Notes under the pieces: model-generated
What the model was told of the DNA's origin: nothing
What the model saw: the letters and a program-made list of their open reading frames with translations, nothing else
The model's database searches: none
Position numbers and translations under genes: made by a program
Assembly: GCA_016806145.1 (NCBI GenBank)
Contig: CP063167.1
Location: 1-64,000 of the forward strand
Source of the DNA: Variovorax paradoxus
Lineage (GTDB): Bacteria; Pseudomonadota; Gammaproteobacteria; Burkholderiales; Burkholderiaceae_C
DNA length: 64,000 nucleotides
Direction: 5' to 3'
Part shown: positions 26,101 through 41,100 of the stretch, piece after piece
Layout of the letters: each line of letters starts with the position of its first letter
How positions within the stretch are numbered: the stretch's first letter is position 1

Positions 26101-29100
26101 GGCACGAAGCTCAGCCGGCCCGCCGCGATGTCGGCCGCCGAGATCACCTGGCCCGCCGTGACCGCCGTGCCGTTCAGCAGCAGGGTGCCGTTGGCCGGCA
26201 GCGTGTCGATGCGCACGTTCGCCAGCGTCTGGCCTGCATCCGCATCGGTGAACGCGAAGTTGGCGCTGCCCAGAACGACCGGCGTGTCCTCGGTGCCCGA
26301 GATCGTGACGTCGGCGCTGTTGGGCGGCGTGTTCGTGCCGACGTTCACCGTCAGCGTGGCCGTGTCCGTGCCGCCCTTGCCGTCGCTCACCGTGTAGCTG
26401 ATGACGACCGGTCCCGTCACGTTGTTGGCCGGCGTGAAGTTCAAGGTGCCGTCGGCATTGACCGTGACCGAGCCGAGCGCCGGATTGACGCTTGCGCCCG
26501 TCACCGTGAGCGGATCGCCATCGACGTCGCTGTCGTTCGCCAGCACCGGGATATTCGTCAGCGGCGTGTTGATCGGCGTGCTCGCGATGTCGTCGCCCGC
26601 CACCGGCGCGTCGTTCACGGCGCCGACATTGACCGTCACGGTCGTGGTCGAGCTGCCGCCCTGGCCGTCGCTCACCGTGTAGGTGAAGCTGGCCGGGCCG
26701 TTGTAATTGGCGTTGGGCGTGAACACCACGTTGCCGCCCACCAGGCTCACCGTGCCGTTGACCGCGTCCTGCACGCTCGTGATGGTCAGCGCATCGCCAT
26801 CCACGTCGGTGTCGTTGGCCAGCAGATTGCCGGTGGGAATGGTCAGCGGCATGTCCTCGGTGGCGGCCACCGCGTCCGGCGAGGCCACGGGCGCGTCGTT
26901 GGCGGCCGCGACGTTCACGCTCACCGTCACGGTCGAGCTGCCGCCGTTGCCATCGCTCACCGTGTAGCTGAAGCTGGCCGGGCCGTTGTAGTTCGCAGCC
27001 GGCGTGAAGACCACGTTGCCGCCCACCAGGCTGACCGAGCCATTGACCGCGCCCTGCACGCTCGTGATGGTCAGCGTGTCGCCATCGGCATCGCTGTCGT
27101 TGCCCAGCAATGCCGAGGCTGGAATGGTCAGCGGTGTGTCTTCGACCGCATTGACGGTGTCGGGCGTGCCGACCGGTGCGTCGTTGACCGGCGCGATATC
27201 GAAGCTGATGCGGTTCGGCGTGGCATCGAATGCGCCACCCGAGTCCTGCACCGAGAAGCTGAAGCTCGCGTAGCCCGTGCCATTGCCGTTGGCGGCCGGC
27301 ACGAAGCTCAGCCGGCCCGCTGCGATGTCGGCAGCCGAGATCACCTGCCCCGTTGTGACGGCCACGCCATCGAGCAGCAGCGTCCCATTGGCCGGCAGCG
27401 TGTCGATGCGCACGTTCGCGAGGGTCTGGCCGGCATCCGTGTCGGCGAAGGCGAAGTTGGCCGTGGTCAGGACGATCGGGGTGTCTTCCGTGCCCGAGAT
27501 CGTCGCGTCCGCGCTGTCGGGCGGCGTGTTGGTGCCGACGTTGACCGTCAGGGTGGCGGTGTCCGTGCCGCCCTTGCCGTCGCTCACGGTGTAGGTGATG
27601 ACGACCGCGCCCGTGACGTTGGCGGCCGGGGTGAAGTTCAGCGTGCCGTCGGCGTTGACCGTCACGGTTCCCTGCGCCGGGTCGTTCAGCGTGGCGCCGG
27701 TGACCGTCAACGGATCGCCGTCGACATCGCTGTCGTTCGCCAGCACCGGGATGTTGGTCAGCGGCGTGTTGATCGGCGTGCTCGCGATGTCGTCGCCGGC
27801 TACCGGCGCATCGTTGGTCGCGCCGACATTGACCGTCACGGTCGTGGTCGAGGTGCCGCCCTTGCCGTCGCTCACCGTGTAGGTGAAGCTGGCCGGGCCG
27901 TTGTAGTTGGCCGCCGGTGTGAAGACCACGCTGCCGTTGGCCAGGGTCACCGTCCCGTTGACGGCATCCTGCACGCTCACGATCGTCAGTGCGTCGCCGT
28001 CGGCATCCGTGTCGTTGCCCAGCAACGTGCCCACGGGAATGGTCAGTGGCACGTCCTCGCTTGCGCTCACCGTGTCGGGGTTTCCGACCGGGGCGTCGTT
28101 GACTGGTGCGATGTCGAAGCTGATGCGGTTCGGCGTGGTGTCGAAGGCGCCACCCGAATCCTGCACCGAGAAGGTGAAGCTCGCGTAGTTCGTGCCATTG
28201 CCGTTCGCGGCCGGCACGAAGCTCAGGCGACCCGCAGCGATGTCGGCCGCCGAGATGACCTGGCCGGCCGTGACGGCCACGCCATCGAGCAGCAGCGTGC
28301 CATTGGCCGGCAGCGTATCGATGCGCACATTGGCCAGCGTCTGACCGCTGTCGGCATCGGTGAATGCGAAGTTCGCGGTGCCCAGCACCACCGGCGTGTC
28401 TTCGGTGCCGGAGACCGTGGCATCGGCGCTGTTCGGCGGGGTATTGCTGCCGACATTGACCGTCAGCGTGGCCGTCGCGGTGCCGCCGTTGCCATCGCTC
28501 ACCGTGTAGGTGATGACCACGGCGCCCGTCACGTTGCTGGCGGGGGTGAAGTTCAGCGTGCCGTCGGCATTGACGGTCACCGTGCCCTGCGCAGGATTGT
28601 TGAGCGTCGCATTCGTGACCGTGAGGCTGTCGCCATCAACATCGCTGTCGTTGGCCAGCACCGGGATGTTCGTGAGCGGCGTGTTGATCGGCGTGCTCGC
28701 GATGTCGTTGCCAGCCACCGGCGCGTCGTTGACGGCGCCGACGTTCACCGTGACCGTCACGGTCGAGGTTCCGCCCTGCCCGTCGCTCACGGTGTAGCTG
28801 AAGCTCGCGGGGCCGTTGTAGTTGGCGGCCGGCGTGAACACCACGTTGCCGCCCACCAGGCTCACAGTGCCATTGGTCGCGTCCTGCACGCTGACGACGG
28901 TCAGCGGGTTGCCGTCCACGTCGGTGTCGTTGGCGAGCAAGGTCGCCACCGGAATGCTCAGCGGCGTGTCCTCGACCGCCGTCACCGTGTCGGGGTTGGC
29001 AACCGGTGCGTCGTTCACCGCCGCGATGTCGATGGTGATGCGGTTGGGCGTGGTGTCGAAGGCGCCAGCCGAGTCCTGCACCGAGAAAGTGAAGCTCGCG

Positions 29101-32100
29101 TAGCCCGTGCCGTTGCCGTTCGCGGCCGGCACGAAGCTCAGTCGGCCGGCGGCGATGTCGGCGGCGGAAATCACCTGGCCCGACGTCACGGCCACGCCGT
29201 CGAGCAACAGCGTGCCGTTGGTGGGCAGCGTGTCGATGCGTACGTTCGCCAGGGTCTGGCCGGCGTCCGCATCGGTGAAGGCGAAGTTGGCCGTGCCCAG
29301 GGCGACTGGTGTGTCCTCGGTGCCGGACAGGGCCGCATCGGCGCTGTTCGGCGCGGTGTTGGTGCCGACATTGACGGTCAGCGTGGCCGTGTCGGTGCCG
29401 CCCTTGCCATCGCTCACCGTGTAGGTGATGACGATCGCACCCGTCACGTTGCTCGCGGGCGTGAAGTTCAGCGTGCCATCGGCGTTGACCGCAACCGTGC
29501 CCTGCGCCGGATTGTTCAGCGTGGCATTGGTGACCGTCAGCGAGTCGCCATCGACGTCGCTGTCGTTCGCGAGCACCGGGATGTTGGTCAGCGGCGTGTT
29601 GATCGGCGTGCTGGCGATGTCATTGCCGGCCACCGGCGCGTCGTTGACAGCGCCCACGTTGACCGTGACGGTTACCGTCGATGTACCGCCCTGTCCGTCG
29701 CTCACGGTGTAGCTGAACCTGGCCGGCCCGTTGTAGTTGGCCGCCGGTGTGAACACCACATTGCCACCGACCAGGCTCACCGTGCCGTTGGTGGCGTCCT
29801 GCACGCTCGTGATGGTCAGCGCATCGCCATCCACGTCGGTGTCGTTGCCCAGCAGCACGCTGCTCGGGATCGTCAGCGGCGTGTCCTCGGTCGCATCGAC
29901 GGTATCGGGATTCCCCACCGGCGCATCGTTGGCGGCGCCCACATTGACAGTGACCGTCACCGTCGAGCTGCCGCCATTGCCATCGCTCACCGTGTAGCTT
30001 AAGCTGGCCGGGCCGTTGTAGTTGGCTGCGGGCGTGAACACCACGTTGCCGCCCACCAGGCTCACCGTGCCGTTGACAGCACCCTGCACGCTCGTGATGG
30101 TCAGCGTGTCGCCATCGGCGTCGCTGTCGTTGCCCAGCAATGCCGAGGCGGGAATGGTCAGCGGTGTGTCCTCGACCGCATTGACGGTGTCGGGCGTGCC
30201 GACCGGTGCGTCATTGACCGCTGCAACATCGAAGGTGATGCGGTTCGGCGCGGTATCGAAGGCGCCGCCCGAATCCTGCACCGAGAAGGTGAAGCTGGCA
30301 TAGGCCGTGCCATTGCCGTTGGCCGCGGGCACGAAGCTCAACCGACCAGCCGCGATGTCGGCCGCCGAGATCACCTGCCCCGTGGTGACCGCCACGCCAT
30401 CGAGCAGCAGCGTGCCATTGGCCGGCAGCGTGTCGATGCGCACATTGGCCAGCGCCTGGCCAGCATCGGCATCGGTGAACGCGAAGTTCCCGGTGCCCAG
30501 AACGACCGGCGTGTCCTCGGTGCCAGAGATCGTCGTGTCCGCGCTGTCGGGCGGCGTGTTGGTGCCGACATTGACCGTGAGCGTGGCGGTCGCAGTACCG
30601 CCCTTGCCGTCGCTCACGGTGTAGCTGATGGCGACCGGGCCCGTCACATTCGCCGCGGGGCTGAAATTCAGCGTGCCGTCGGCGTTGATGCTGACCGTTC
30701 CCTGCGCCGGGTTGTTGAGGCTGGCGCTGGTGACCGTGAGGCTGTCGCCGTCCACATCGCTGTCGTTCGCCAGCACCGGGATGTTCGACAGCGGCGTGTT
30801 GATCGGCGTGCTGGCAATGTCGTTGCCGGCGACCGGCGCGTCGTTCACGGCGCCGACATTCACGGTGACCGTGACCGTCGATGTGCCACCCTGGCCGTCG
30901 CTCACGGTGTAGCTGAAGCTGGCCGGTCCGTTGTAGTTGGCCGCGGGCGTGAAGACCACGTTGCCATTGACCAGGCTGACCGTGCCGTTGGTGGCGTCCT
31001 GCACGCTCGTGATGGTGAGCGGGTTGCCGTCGACGTCGGTGTCGTTCGCGAGCAGCGTGCCCACGGGGATCGTCAGCGGCGTGTCTTCGACGGCACCGAT
31101 GGTGTCGGGATTCGCCACCGGCGCGTCGTTGACCGCGGCGATGTCGAAGGTGATCGTGTTCGGCGCGGTGTCGAAGGCGCCGCCCGAGTCCTGGACCGAG
31201 AAGGTGAAGCTCGCGTAGCCCGTGCCGTTGCCGTTCGCGCCCGGCACGAAGCTCAGGTTGCCCGCGGCGATGTCGGCGGCCGAGATCACCTGCCCGGCCG
31301 TGACCGCCACGCCGTTGAGCAGCAGCGTGCCGTTGGCCGGCAACGTATCGATTCGAACGTTGGCCAGCGCCTGGCCCGAATCCGCATCCGTGAACGCGAA
31401 GTTCGCGGCGCCCAGCACGACCGGCGTGTCCTCGGTGCCCGAGATCGTCGCATCGGCGCTGTTCGGCGGGGTATTGGTGCCGACGTTGACCGTCAAGGTC
31501 GCCGTGTCCACACCGCCCTTGCCGTCGCTCACCGTGTAGCTGATGACGACCGGACCGGTCACGTTGGCCGCGGGCGTGAAGTTCAGCGTGCCATCGGCAT
31601 TGATGCTGACCGAGCCTTGCGCCGGATTGTTCAGCGTTGCGCTGGTGACCGTGAGGCTGTCGCCATCGACATCGCCGTCATTGGCCAGCACCGGGATATT
31701 GGTCAGCGGCGTATTGATCGGCGTGCTCGCGATGTCGTCGCCCGCCACCGGCGCGTCGTTGACGGCCCCGACGTTCACCGTGACCGTCACGGTCGACGTG
31801 CCGCCCTGCCCGTCGCTCACGGTGTACGTGAAGCTGGCCGGCCCGTTGTAGTTGGCAGCCGGCGTGAACACCACATTGCCATTGACCAGACTGACCGTGC
31901 CATTGGTCGCATCCTGCACGCTCACGATGGCGAGCGGGTCGCCGTCCACGTCGGTGTCGTTGCCCAGCAGCGTGCCGACCGGGATGCTCAGCGGCGTGTC
32001 TTCGACCGCGTTGACGGTGTCGGGGTTGCCCACCGGCGCATCGTTGACCGGCGCGATGTCGAAAGTAATCCGGTTCGGCGTCGTGTCGAAGGCGCCACCC

Positions 32101-35100
32101 GAGTCCTGCACCGAGAAGGTGAAGCTCGCGTAGTTCGTGCCGTTGCCGTTCGCGGCCGGCACGAAGCTCAGCCGGCCCGCGGCGATGTCGGCGGCGGAGA
32201 CCACCTGGCCCGCGCTCACGGCCACGCCATCGAGCAGCAAGGTCCCGTTGGCCGGCAGCGTGTCGATCCGGACGTTCGCCAGAGTCTGGCCCGAGTCCGC
32301 GTCGCTGAACGCGAAGTTCGACGGATTCAGGATCACCGCGGTGTCTTCGCTGCCGCCGATGGTGGCATCGGCGCTGTCGGGCGGCGTGTTCGCACCCACA
32401 TTGACGGTCAGCGTGGCGGTGGCGGTGCCACCCTTGCCGTCGCTCACGGTGTAGCTGATGACCACGGCGCCCGTCACGTTGCTCGCCGGCGTGAAGTTCA
32501 AGGTGCCGTCGGCGTTGATGCTGACCGTGCCTTGCGCCGGGTTGTTCAGCGTGGCGCTGGTCACGGTGAGACTGTCGCCATCCACATCGCCGTCGTTCGC
32601 GAGCACCGGAATGTTGGTCAGCGGCGTATTGATCGGCGTGCTCGCGATGTCGTTGCCGGCCACCGGCGCATCGTTGACCGCGGCGACGTTGACCGTCACG
32701 GTCGTGGTCGCGCTGCCGCCCTTGCCGTCGCTCACCGTGTAGGTGAAGCTGGCCGGACCGTTGTAGTTGGCATTCGGCGTGAACACCACGTTGCCGCCGA
32801 TCAGCGCCACCGTGCCATTGATGCCGTCCTGCACGCTGACGATGGCCAGCGTGTCGCCATCGGCGTCGGTGTCGTTGCCCAGCAGGCTGCCCACCGGGAT
32901 GCTCAGCGGCGTGTCCTCGACGGCCGCCACCGTGTCGGGCGCGGCCACCGGTGCGTCGTTGACCGCGGCGATGTCGATGGTGATGCGGTTCGGCGTCGTG
33001 TCGAAGGCGCCGGCCGAGTCCTGCACCGAGAAGGTGAAGCTGGCGTAGCCCGTGCCGTTGCCGTCGGCACCGGGCAAGAAGCTCAGGCGGCCGGCGGCGA
33101 TGTCGGCCGCCGAGATCACCTGGCCGGCGCTGACGGCCACGCCATCGAGCAGCAGCGTGCCGTTCGCGGGCAGCGTGTCGATGCGCACATTGGCCAGGGT
33201 CTGGCCCGCGTCGGCGTCGGCGAAGGCGAAGTTCGCGCTCGTGAGCACGAGCGACGTGTCTTCCGTGCCCGAGAGAGTCGCGTCGGCACTGTTCGGCGGC
33301 GTGTTGGTGCCGACGTTGACGGTCAGCGTGGCCGTCGCGGTGCCGCCCTTGCCGTCGCTCACCGTGTAGCTGATGACCACCGCGCCCGTGACGTTGCTGG
33401 CGGGCGTGAAGTTCAGCGTGCCGTCGGCATTGATGCCGACCGTGCCCTGGGCCGGGTTGTTCAGCGTGGCGCTGGTGACCGTCAACGGGTCGCCATCGAC
33501 GTCGCTGTCATTGGCCAGCACCGGGATGCTCGAGAGCGGCGTGTTGATCGGCGTGCTCGCGATGTCGTTGCCGGCCACGGGGGCGTCGTTGACCGCCGCG
33601 ACGTTGACGGTCACGGTGACCGTCGAACTGCCGCCTTGCCCATCGCTCACGGTGTAGGTGAAGCTGGCCGGGCCGTTGTAGTTGGCCGCGGGCGTGAACA
33701 CCACGTTGCCGTTCACCAGGCTGACCGTTCCGTTGGTGGCGTCCTGCACGCTCGTGATCGTCAGCGGGTTGCCGTCGACGTCGGTGTCGTTGGCGAGCAG
33801 CGTGGAGGCCGCAATGGTCAGCGGCGTGTCCTCGGTCGCGGCCACGGTATCGGGGTTCGCCACCGGCGCATCGTTGACCGGGGCGATGTCGAAGCCGATG
33901 CGGTTCGGCGTGGTGTCGAAGGCGCCGGCCGAGTCCTGCACCGAGAAGGTGAAGCTCGCATAGTTCGTGCCGTTGCCATTGGCGGCCGGCACGAAGCTCA
34001 GCCGGCCCGCGGCGATATCGGCGGCGGAGATGACCTGGCCCGCCGTGACCGCCACGCCATCGAGCAGCAAGGTGCCGTCGGCCGGCAGCGTGTCGATCCG
34101 AACGTTCGCGAGCGTCTGGCCGGCATCCGCGTCTGTGAAGGCGAAGTTGGCCGTTCCGAGGACGACTGGCGTGTCCTCGGTGCCCGAGATCGTCGCATCG
34201 GCGCTGTTCGGCGGCGTGTTGGTGCCGACATTGACCGTCAAGGTCGCGGTGTCGGTGCCACCTTGGCCATCGCTCACCGTGTAGGTGATGACGACCGCGC
34301 CCGTGACGTTGCTCGCGGGCGTGAAGTTCAGCGTGCCGTCGGCATTGACCGTGACCGTGCCGAACGCAGGATCCACCGTGGCGCCGGTGACGGTGAGCGG
34401 ATCGCCGTCGACATCGCTGTCGTTCGCGAGCACCGGGATGTTCGTGAGCGGTGTGTTGATCGGCGTGCTCGCGATATCGTCGCCGGCCACCGGCGCGTCG
34501 TTCACGGCTGCGACATTGACCGTCACGGTCGTGGTCGAGGTGCCGCCCTTGCCATCGCTCACCGTGTAGGTGAAGCTGGCCGGGCCGTTGTAGTTGGCGT
34601 TCGGCGTGAAGACCACGCTGCCGTTCGCCAGGGTCACCGTGCCATTGACGGCATCCTGCACGCTCACGATCGTCAGTGCGTCGCCGTCGGCATCGGTGTC
34701 GTTGCCCAGCAGCGTGCCCACGGGGATCGTCAGCGGCACATCCTCGCTGGCGCTCACCGTGTCGGGGTGGCCGACAGGTGCATCGTTGACGGCGGCGATG
34801 TCGAAGGTGATGGTGTTGGGCGCGGTGTCGAAGGCACCACCCGAGTCCTGCACCGAGAAGCTGAAGCTGGCATAGGCCGGGCCATTGCCGTTGGCGGCCG
34901 GGGCGAAGCTCAGGCGGCCGGCGGCGATGTCGGCCGCCGAGATGACCTGGCCGGCCGTGACGGCCACGCCATCGAGCAGCAGCGTGCCATTGGCCGGCAG
35001 CGTATCGATGCGCACATTGGCCAGCGTCTGACCGCTGTCGGCATCGGTGAATGCGAAGTTCGCGGTGCCCAGCACCACCGGCGTGTCTTCCGTGCCGGAG

Positions 35101-38100
35101 ATCGTGGTGTCTGCACTGTTCGGCGGCGTGTTCGCCCCGACATTGACCGTCAGCGTGGCAGTCGCGGTGCCGCCGTTCCCGTCGCTCACCGTGTAGGTGA
35201 TGACCACCGCGCCCGTGGCGTTGCTGGCGGGCGTGAAGTTCAGCGTGCCATCGGCATTGATGCTGACCGTGCCGCGGGCCGGGTCCACGGTCGCGGAGCT
35301 CACCGTCAGCGCATCGCCATCGACGTCGCTGTCGTTCGCCAGCACCGGGATGTTGGTCAGCGGCGTGTTGATGGGGGTGCTGGCAATGTCGTTGCCGGCC
35401 ACTGGCGCATCATTCACGGCGCCGACGTTGACCGTGACCGTGACGGTCGAGCTGCCGCCCTGGCCATCGCTCACCGTGTAGGTGAAGCTCGCCGGGCCGT
35501 TGTAGTTGGCCGCGGGCGTGAAGACCACATTGCCATTGACCAGGCTCACCGTGCCGTTGGTCGCGTCCTGAACGCTCGTGATCGTCAGCGGGTTGCCGTC
35601 GACATCGGTGTCGTTGGCGAGCAAGGTCGCCACCGGAATGCTCAGCGGCGTGTCCTCGACCGCGGTCACCGTGTCGGGGTTGGCAACCGGTGCGTCGTTG
35701 GCGGCCGCGATGTCGAAGCGGATCGTGTTCGGCGTCGCGTCGAAGGCGCCGGCCGAGTCCTGCACCGAGAACGTGAAGCTTGCGTAGCCCGTGCCGTTGC
35801 CATCGGCGCCCGGCACGAAGCTCAGGCGGCCCGCCGCGATATCCGCGGCCGAGATCACCTGGCCGGCCGTGACCGCCACGCCATCGAGCAGCAGCGTGCC
35901 ATTGGCCGGCAGCGTATCGATGCGCACATTGGCGAGCGTCTGGCCCGCATCGCCATCGGTGAATGCGAAGTTGGCGCTGCCGAGCACCACCGGCGTGTCT
36001 TCCGTGCCGGCGATCGTGGCATCGGCACTGTTCGGCGGCGTGTTCGCGCCGACATTGACCGTCAGCGTGGCGGTCGCGGTGCCGCCGTTGCCGTCGCTCA
36101 CCGTGTAGCTGATGACGACCGCGCCCGTCACATTGCTGGCCGGCGTGAAGTTCAGCGTGCCGTCGGCATTGACCGAGACCGTGCCCTGCGCCGGGTCGTT
36201 CAGCGTGGCGCTGGTCACGGTGAGGCTGTCGCCATCGACATCGCTGTCGTTCGCCAGCACCGGGATGTTGGTCAGCGGCGTGTTGATCGGCGTGCTCGCG
36301 ATGTCGTTGGCGGCGATCGGCGCGTCGTTGACCGCGCCCACGTTGACGGTGACCGTCACGGTCGAAGTACCACCCTGCCCGTCGCTCACGGTATAGGTGA
36401 AGCTGGCGGGCCCGTTGTAGTTGGCCGCCGGTGTGAACACCACGTTGCCACCGACCAGGCTCACCGAGCCATTGACCGCGTCCTGCACACTCGTGATCGT
36501 CAGCGCATCGCCATCCACGTCGGTGTCGTTGCCCAGCAGCACGCTGCTCGGGATCGTCAGCGGCGTGTCCTCGGTGGCCGCCACCGTATCGGGCGAGGCC
36601 ACGGGTGCATCGTTGGCGGCCGCGACGTTCACGGTCACCGTCACCGTCGAGCTGCCGCCATTGCCATCGCTCACCGTGTAGCTGAAGCTGGCCGGGCCGT
36701 TGTAGTTGGCCGCGGGCGTGAACACCACGTTGCCGCCCACCAGGCTCACCGTGCCGTTGACCGCACCCTGCACGCTCGTGATGGTCAGCGTGTCGCCATC
36801 AGCATCGCTGTCGTTGCCCAGCAATGCCGACGCGGGAATGGTCAGCGGTGTGTCCTCGACCGCATTGACGGTGTCGGGCGTGCCGACCGGTGCGTCATTG
36901 ACTGCGGCGATATCGAAAGTGATGCGGTTCGGCGCGGTATCGAAGGCGCCGCCCGAGTCCTGCACCGAGAAGGTGAAGCTCGCGTAGCCCGTGCCATTGC
37001 CGTTCGCAGCCGGCACGAAGCTCAGACGTCCCGCGGCGATATCGCCCGCCGAGATCACCTGCCCCGTGGTGACCACCACGCCATCGAGCAGCAGCGTGCC
37101 ATTGGCCGGCAGCGTGTCGATGCGCACATTGGCCAGCGCCTGGCCAGCATCGGCATCGGTGAACGCGAAGTTGGCCGTCGTCAGAACGACAGGCGTGTCC
37201 TCCGTGCCCGAGATCGTCGCGTCCGCGCTGTCGGGCGGCGTGTTCGCGCCCACGTTGACCGTCAGCGTCGCGGTATCCGTGCCGCCCTTGCCGTCGCTCA
37301 CGGTGTAGCTGATGACCACCGGGCCCGTCACGTTCGCCGCCGGCGTGAAGTTCAGCGTGCCGTCCGCATTGACCGTCACCGTGCCCTGCGCCGGATTGTT
37401 CAGCGTGGCGCCGGTCACGGTCAGCGGATCGCCGTCCACGTCGCTGTCGTTCGCCAGCACCGGGATGTTCGCCAGCGGCGTGTTGATCGGGGTGGTCGCG
37501 ATGTCGTTGCCCGCCACCGGCGCATCGTTGACCGCGCCCACGTTGACCGTGACGGTCACGGTCGAGCTGCCGCCCTGGCCGTCGCTCACGGTGTAGCTGA
37601 AGCTGGCCGGGCCGTTGTAGTTGGCGTTCGGCGTGAACACCACGTTGCCGCCGACCAGGCTCACGGTGCCATTGGTCGCGTCCTGCACGCTCGTGATGGT
37701 GAGCGGGTTGCCGTCCACATCGGTGTCGTTCGCGAGCAATGTGCCCACGGGGATCGTCAGCGGCGTGTCCTCGACCGCACCGATGGTGTCGGGGTTGGCC
37801 ACCGGTGCGTCGTTGACGGCCGTGATGTCGAAAGTGATGGTGTTCGGCGTGGCGTCGAAGGCGCCGCCCGAGTCCTGGACCGAGAAGCTGAAGCTCGCGT
37901 AGCCCGTGCCATTGCCGTTCGCGCCCGGCACGAAGCTCAGGTTGCCCGCGGCGATGTCGGCAGCCGAGATCACCTGACCGGCAGTGACGGCCACGCCATT
38001 GAGCAGCAGCGTGCCATTGGCCGGCAGCGTATCGATTCGAACGTTGGCCAGCGCCTGGCCCGCATCGGCATCCGTGAATGCGAAGTTCGCTGTGCCAAGG

Positions 38101-41100
38101 ACAACTGGCGTGTCTTCGGTGCCAGAGATCGTCGCATCGGCGCTGTTGGGCGGCGTATTGGTGCCGACGTTGACCGTCAAGGTCGCCGTGTCCACACCGC
38201 CCTTGCCATCGCTGACCGTGTAGCTGATGACGACCGGACCGGTCACGTTGGACGCCGGCGTGAAGTTCAAGGTGCCATCGGCGTTGATGCTGACCGTGCC
38301 CTGCGCCGGATTGTTCAGCGTTGCGCTGGTAACCATGAGGCTGTCGCCATCGACATCGCTGTCGTTCGCCAGCACCGGGATATTGGTCAGCGGCGTATTG
38401 ATCGGCGTGCTCGCGATGTCATCGCCCGCGACCGGCGCATCGTTGACCGCACCGACATTCACCGTGACCGTCACGGTCGAAGTACCACCCTGACTGTCGC
38501 TCACGGTGTAGCTGAAGCTGGCTGGCCCGTTGTAGTTGGCAGCGGGCGTGAACACCACATTGCCACCCACCAGGCTCACGGTGCCATTGGTCGCATCCTG
38601 CACGCTGACGAGGGTCAGCGGGTTGCCGTCCACGTCGGTGTCGTTCGCGAGCAGCGTGCCGACGGGAATCGTCAGCGCCGTGTCCTCGGTCGCCGTCACC
38701 GTGTCGGGATTCGCCACCGGTGCGTCGTTGACCGGCGCGATGTCGAAGCTGATGGTGTTCGGCGTGGCATCGAAGGCGCCGGCCGAGTCCTGCACCGAGA
38801 AGGTGAAGCTCGCGTAGCCCGTGCCGTTGCCGTCGGCCCCCGGCACGAAGCTCAGGCGCCCGGCCGCGATGTCGGCCGCCGAGATCACCTGCCCCGCCGT
38901 CACCGCCACCCCGTTGAGCAGCAAGGTGCCATTGGCCGGCAGCGTGTCGATGCGAACGTTCGCGAGCGTCTGGCCCGCATCGGCGTCGGTGAACGCGAAG
39001 CTCGAGGGGTCGAGCACGACCGGCGTGTCCTCGGTGCCGGCGACCGTGGCGTCGGCGCTGGTCGGCGGTGTATTCGCACCCACATTGACCGTCAGCGTGG
39101 CGGTCGCGGTGCCGCCCTTGCCGTCGCTCACCGTGTAGCTGATCGCCACCGCGCCGGTCACGTTGGCCGCGGGCGTGAAGTTCAGCGTGCCGTCGGCATT
39201 GACCGTGACCGTTCCGCGCGCCGGATCGACCGTCGCGGCCGTCACCATCAGCGGGTCGCCATCGACATCGCTGTCGTTCGCCAGCACCGGAATGTTGGCC
39301 AGCGGCGTGTTGATGGGCGTGCTCGCCACGTCGTTGCCGGCCACCGGCGCGTCGTTGACCGAAGCGACATTGACCGTGACAGCGACCGTCGACGTGCCGC
39401 CCTTGCCGTCGCTCACCGTGTAGCTGAAGCTGGCCGGCCCGTTGTAGTTGGCGTTCGGCGTGAACACCACGTTGCCGCCGATCAGCGCCACCGTGCCATT
39501 GACACCGTCCTGCACGCTGACGATGGCCAGCGTGTCGCCGTCGACGTCGCTGTCGTTGCCCAGCAAGGTGGCCACCGGGATGCTCAGCGGCGTGTCCTCG
39601 GTCGCGGCGACGGCATCGGGCACGCCCACGGGCGCGTCGTTGACCGCGGCGATGTCGAAGCGGATCGTATTCGGCGTGGCATCGAAGGCACCGGCCGAGT
39701 CCTGCACCGAGAAAGTGAAGCTCGCATAGCCCGTGCCGTTGCCGTCGGCGCCCGGCACGAAGCTCAGACGCCCAGCCGCGATGTCGGCGGCCGAGATCAA
39801 CTGGCCCGGCGCGACGGCCACGCCGTCGAGCAGCAGCGTGCCGTTCGCGGGCAGCGTGTCGATGCGCACGTTGGCGAGCGTCTGGCCCGCGTCGGCATCG
39901 GTGAACGCGAAGTTGGCGGTCGTCAGGACGACCGGCGTGTCCTCGGTGCCCGAGATCGTGGCATCGGCGCTGGTGGGCGGCGTGTTCGCACCCACATTCA
40001 CCGTCAGCGTGGCCGTGGCGGTGCCGCCCTTGCCGTCGCTCACGGTGTAGCTGATGACGACCGCGCCCGTGACATTGCTGGCGGGCGTGAAGTTCAGGCT
40101 GCCGTCGGCATTGATCGACACCGTGCCCTGGGCCGGGTTGTTCAGCGTCGCGCTCGTGACGGTCAGCGAGTCGCCATCGACATCGCTGTCGTTCGCCAGC
40201 ACCGGGATGTTCGCCAGCGGCGTGTTGATCGGCGTGCTGGCGATGTCGTTGGCAGCCACGGGCGCATCGTTCACCGCCGCGACGTTGACGGTCACGGTGA
40301 CCGTCGAGCTGCCGCCCTGGCCATCGCTCACGGTATAGGTGAAGCTGGCAGGGCCGTTGTAGTTGGCCGCCGGCGTGAACACCACGTTGCCATTGACCAG
40401 GCTCACGGTCCCGTTGGTCGCGTCCTGCACGCTCGTGATGGTCAGCGGGTTGCCGTCCACGTCGGTGTCGTTGACCAGCAGCGTGCTGGCCGGAATGCTC
40501 AGCTGCGTGTCCTCGAGCGCGCTGACCGTCTCGGGGTTCGCCACCGGTGCATCGTTGACCGGCGCGATGTCGAAGCTGATCGTGTTCGGCGTCGCGTCGA
40601 AGGCGCCGCCCGAATCCTGCACCGAGAAAGTGAAGCTCGCATAGCCCGTGCCGTTGCCATTGGCGCCCGGCACGAAGCTCAGGCGGCCGGCCGCGATGTC
40701 GGCGGCCGAGATCACTTGGCCGGCAGTGACCGCCACGCCATTGAGCAGCAGCGTGCCATCGGTGGGCAGCGTGTCGATGCGCACATTGGCCAGCGTCTGG
40801 CCCGCATCCGCGTCGGTGAACGTGAAGTTGGCGGTGCCCAGCACGACCGGCGTGTCCTCGGTGCCGGCGACCGTCGCGTCGGCACTGGTCGGCGGCGTGT
40901 TGGCGCCGACGTTGACCGTCAGCGTGGCGGTGGCCGTGCCGCCGTTGCCGTCGCTGACGGTGTAGCGGATGACGACCGCGCCGCTGACGTTGGCCGCGGG
41001 CGTGAAGTTCAGCGTGCCGTCGGCATTGATGCTGACCGTGCCCTGCGCCGGGTTGTCGAGCGTCGCGCTCGTGACGGTCAGCGCGTCGCCATCGACATCG

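Noticed and set aside
19344..30002. A 3,552-residue plus-strand open frame opposite the giant gene, and hundreds of ~90-105 residue plus-strand frames at regular spacing
   Set aside because: They are antisense shadows of the in-frame repeats in very GC-rich DNA. The minus-strand translation has coherent, recognisable domains; the plus-strand one is low-complexity and has no domain or start signal.
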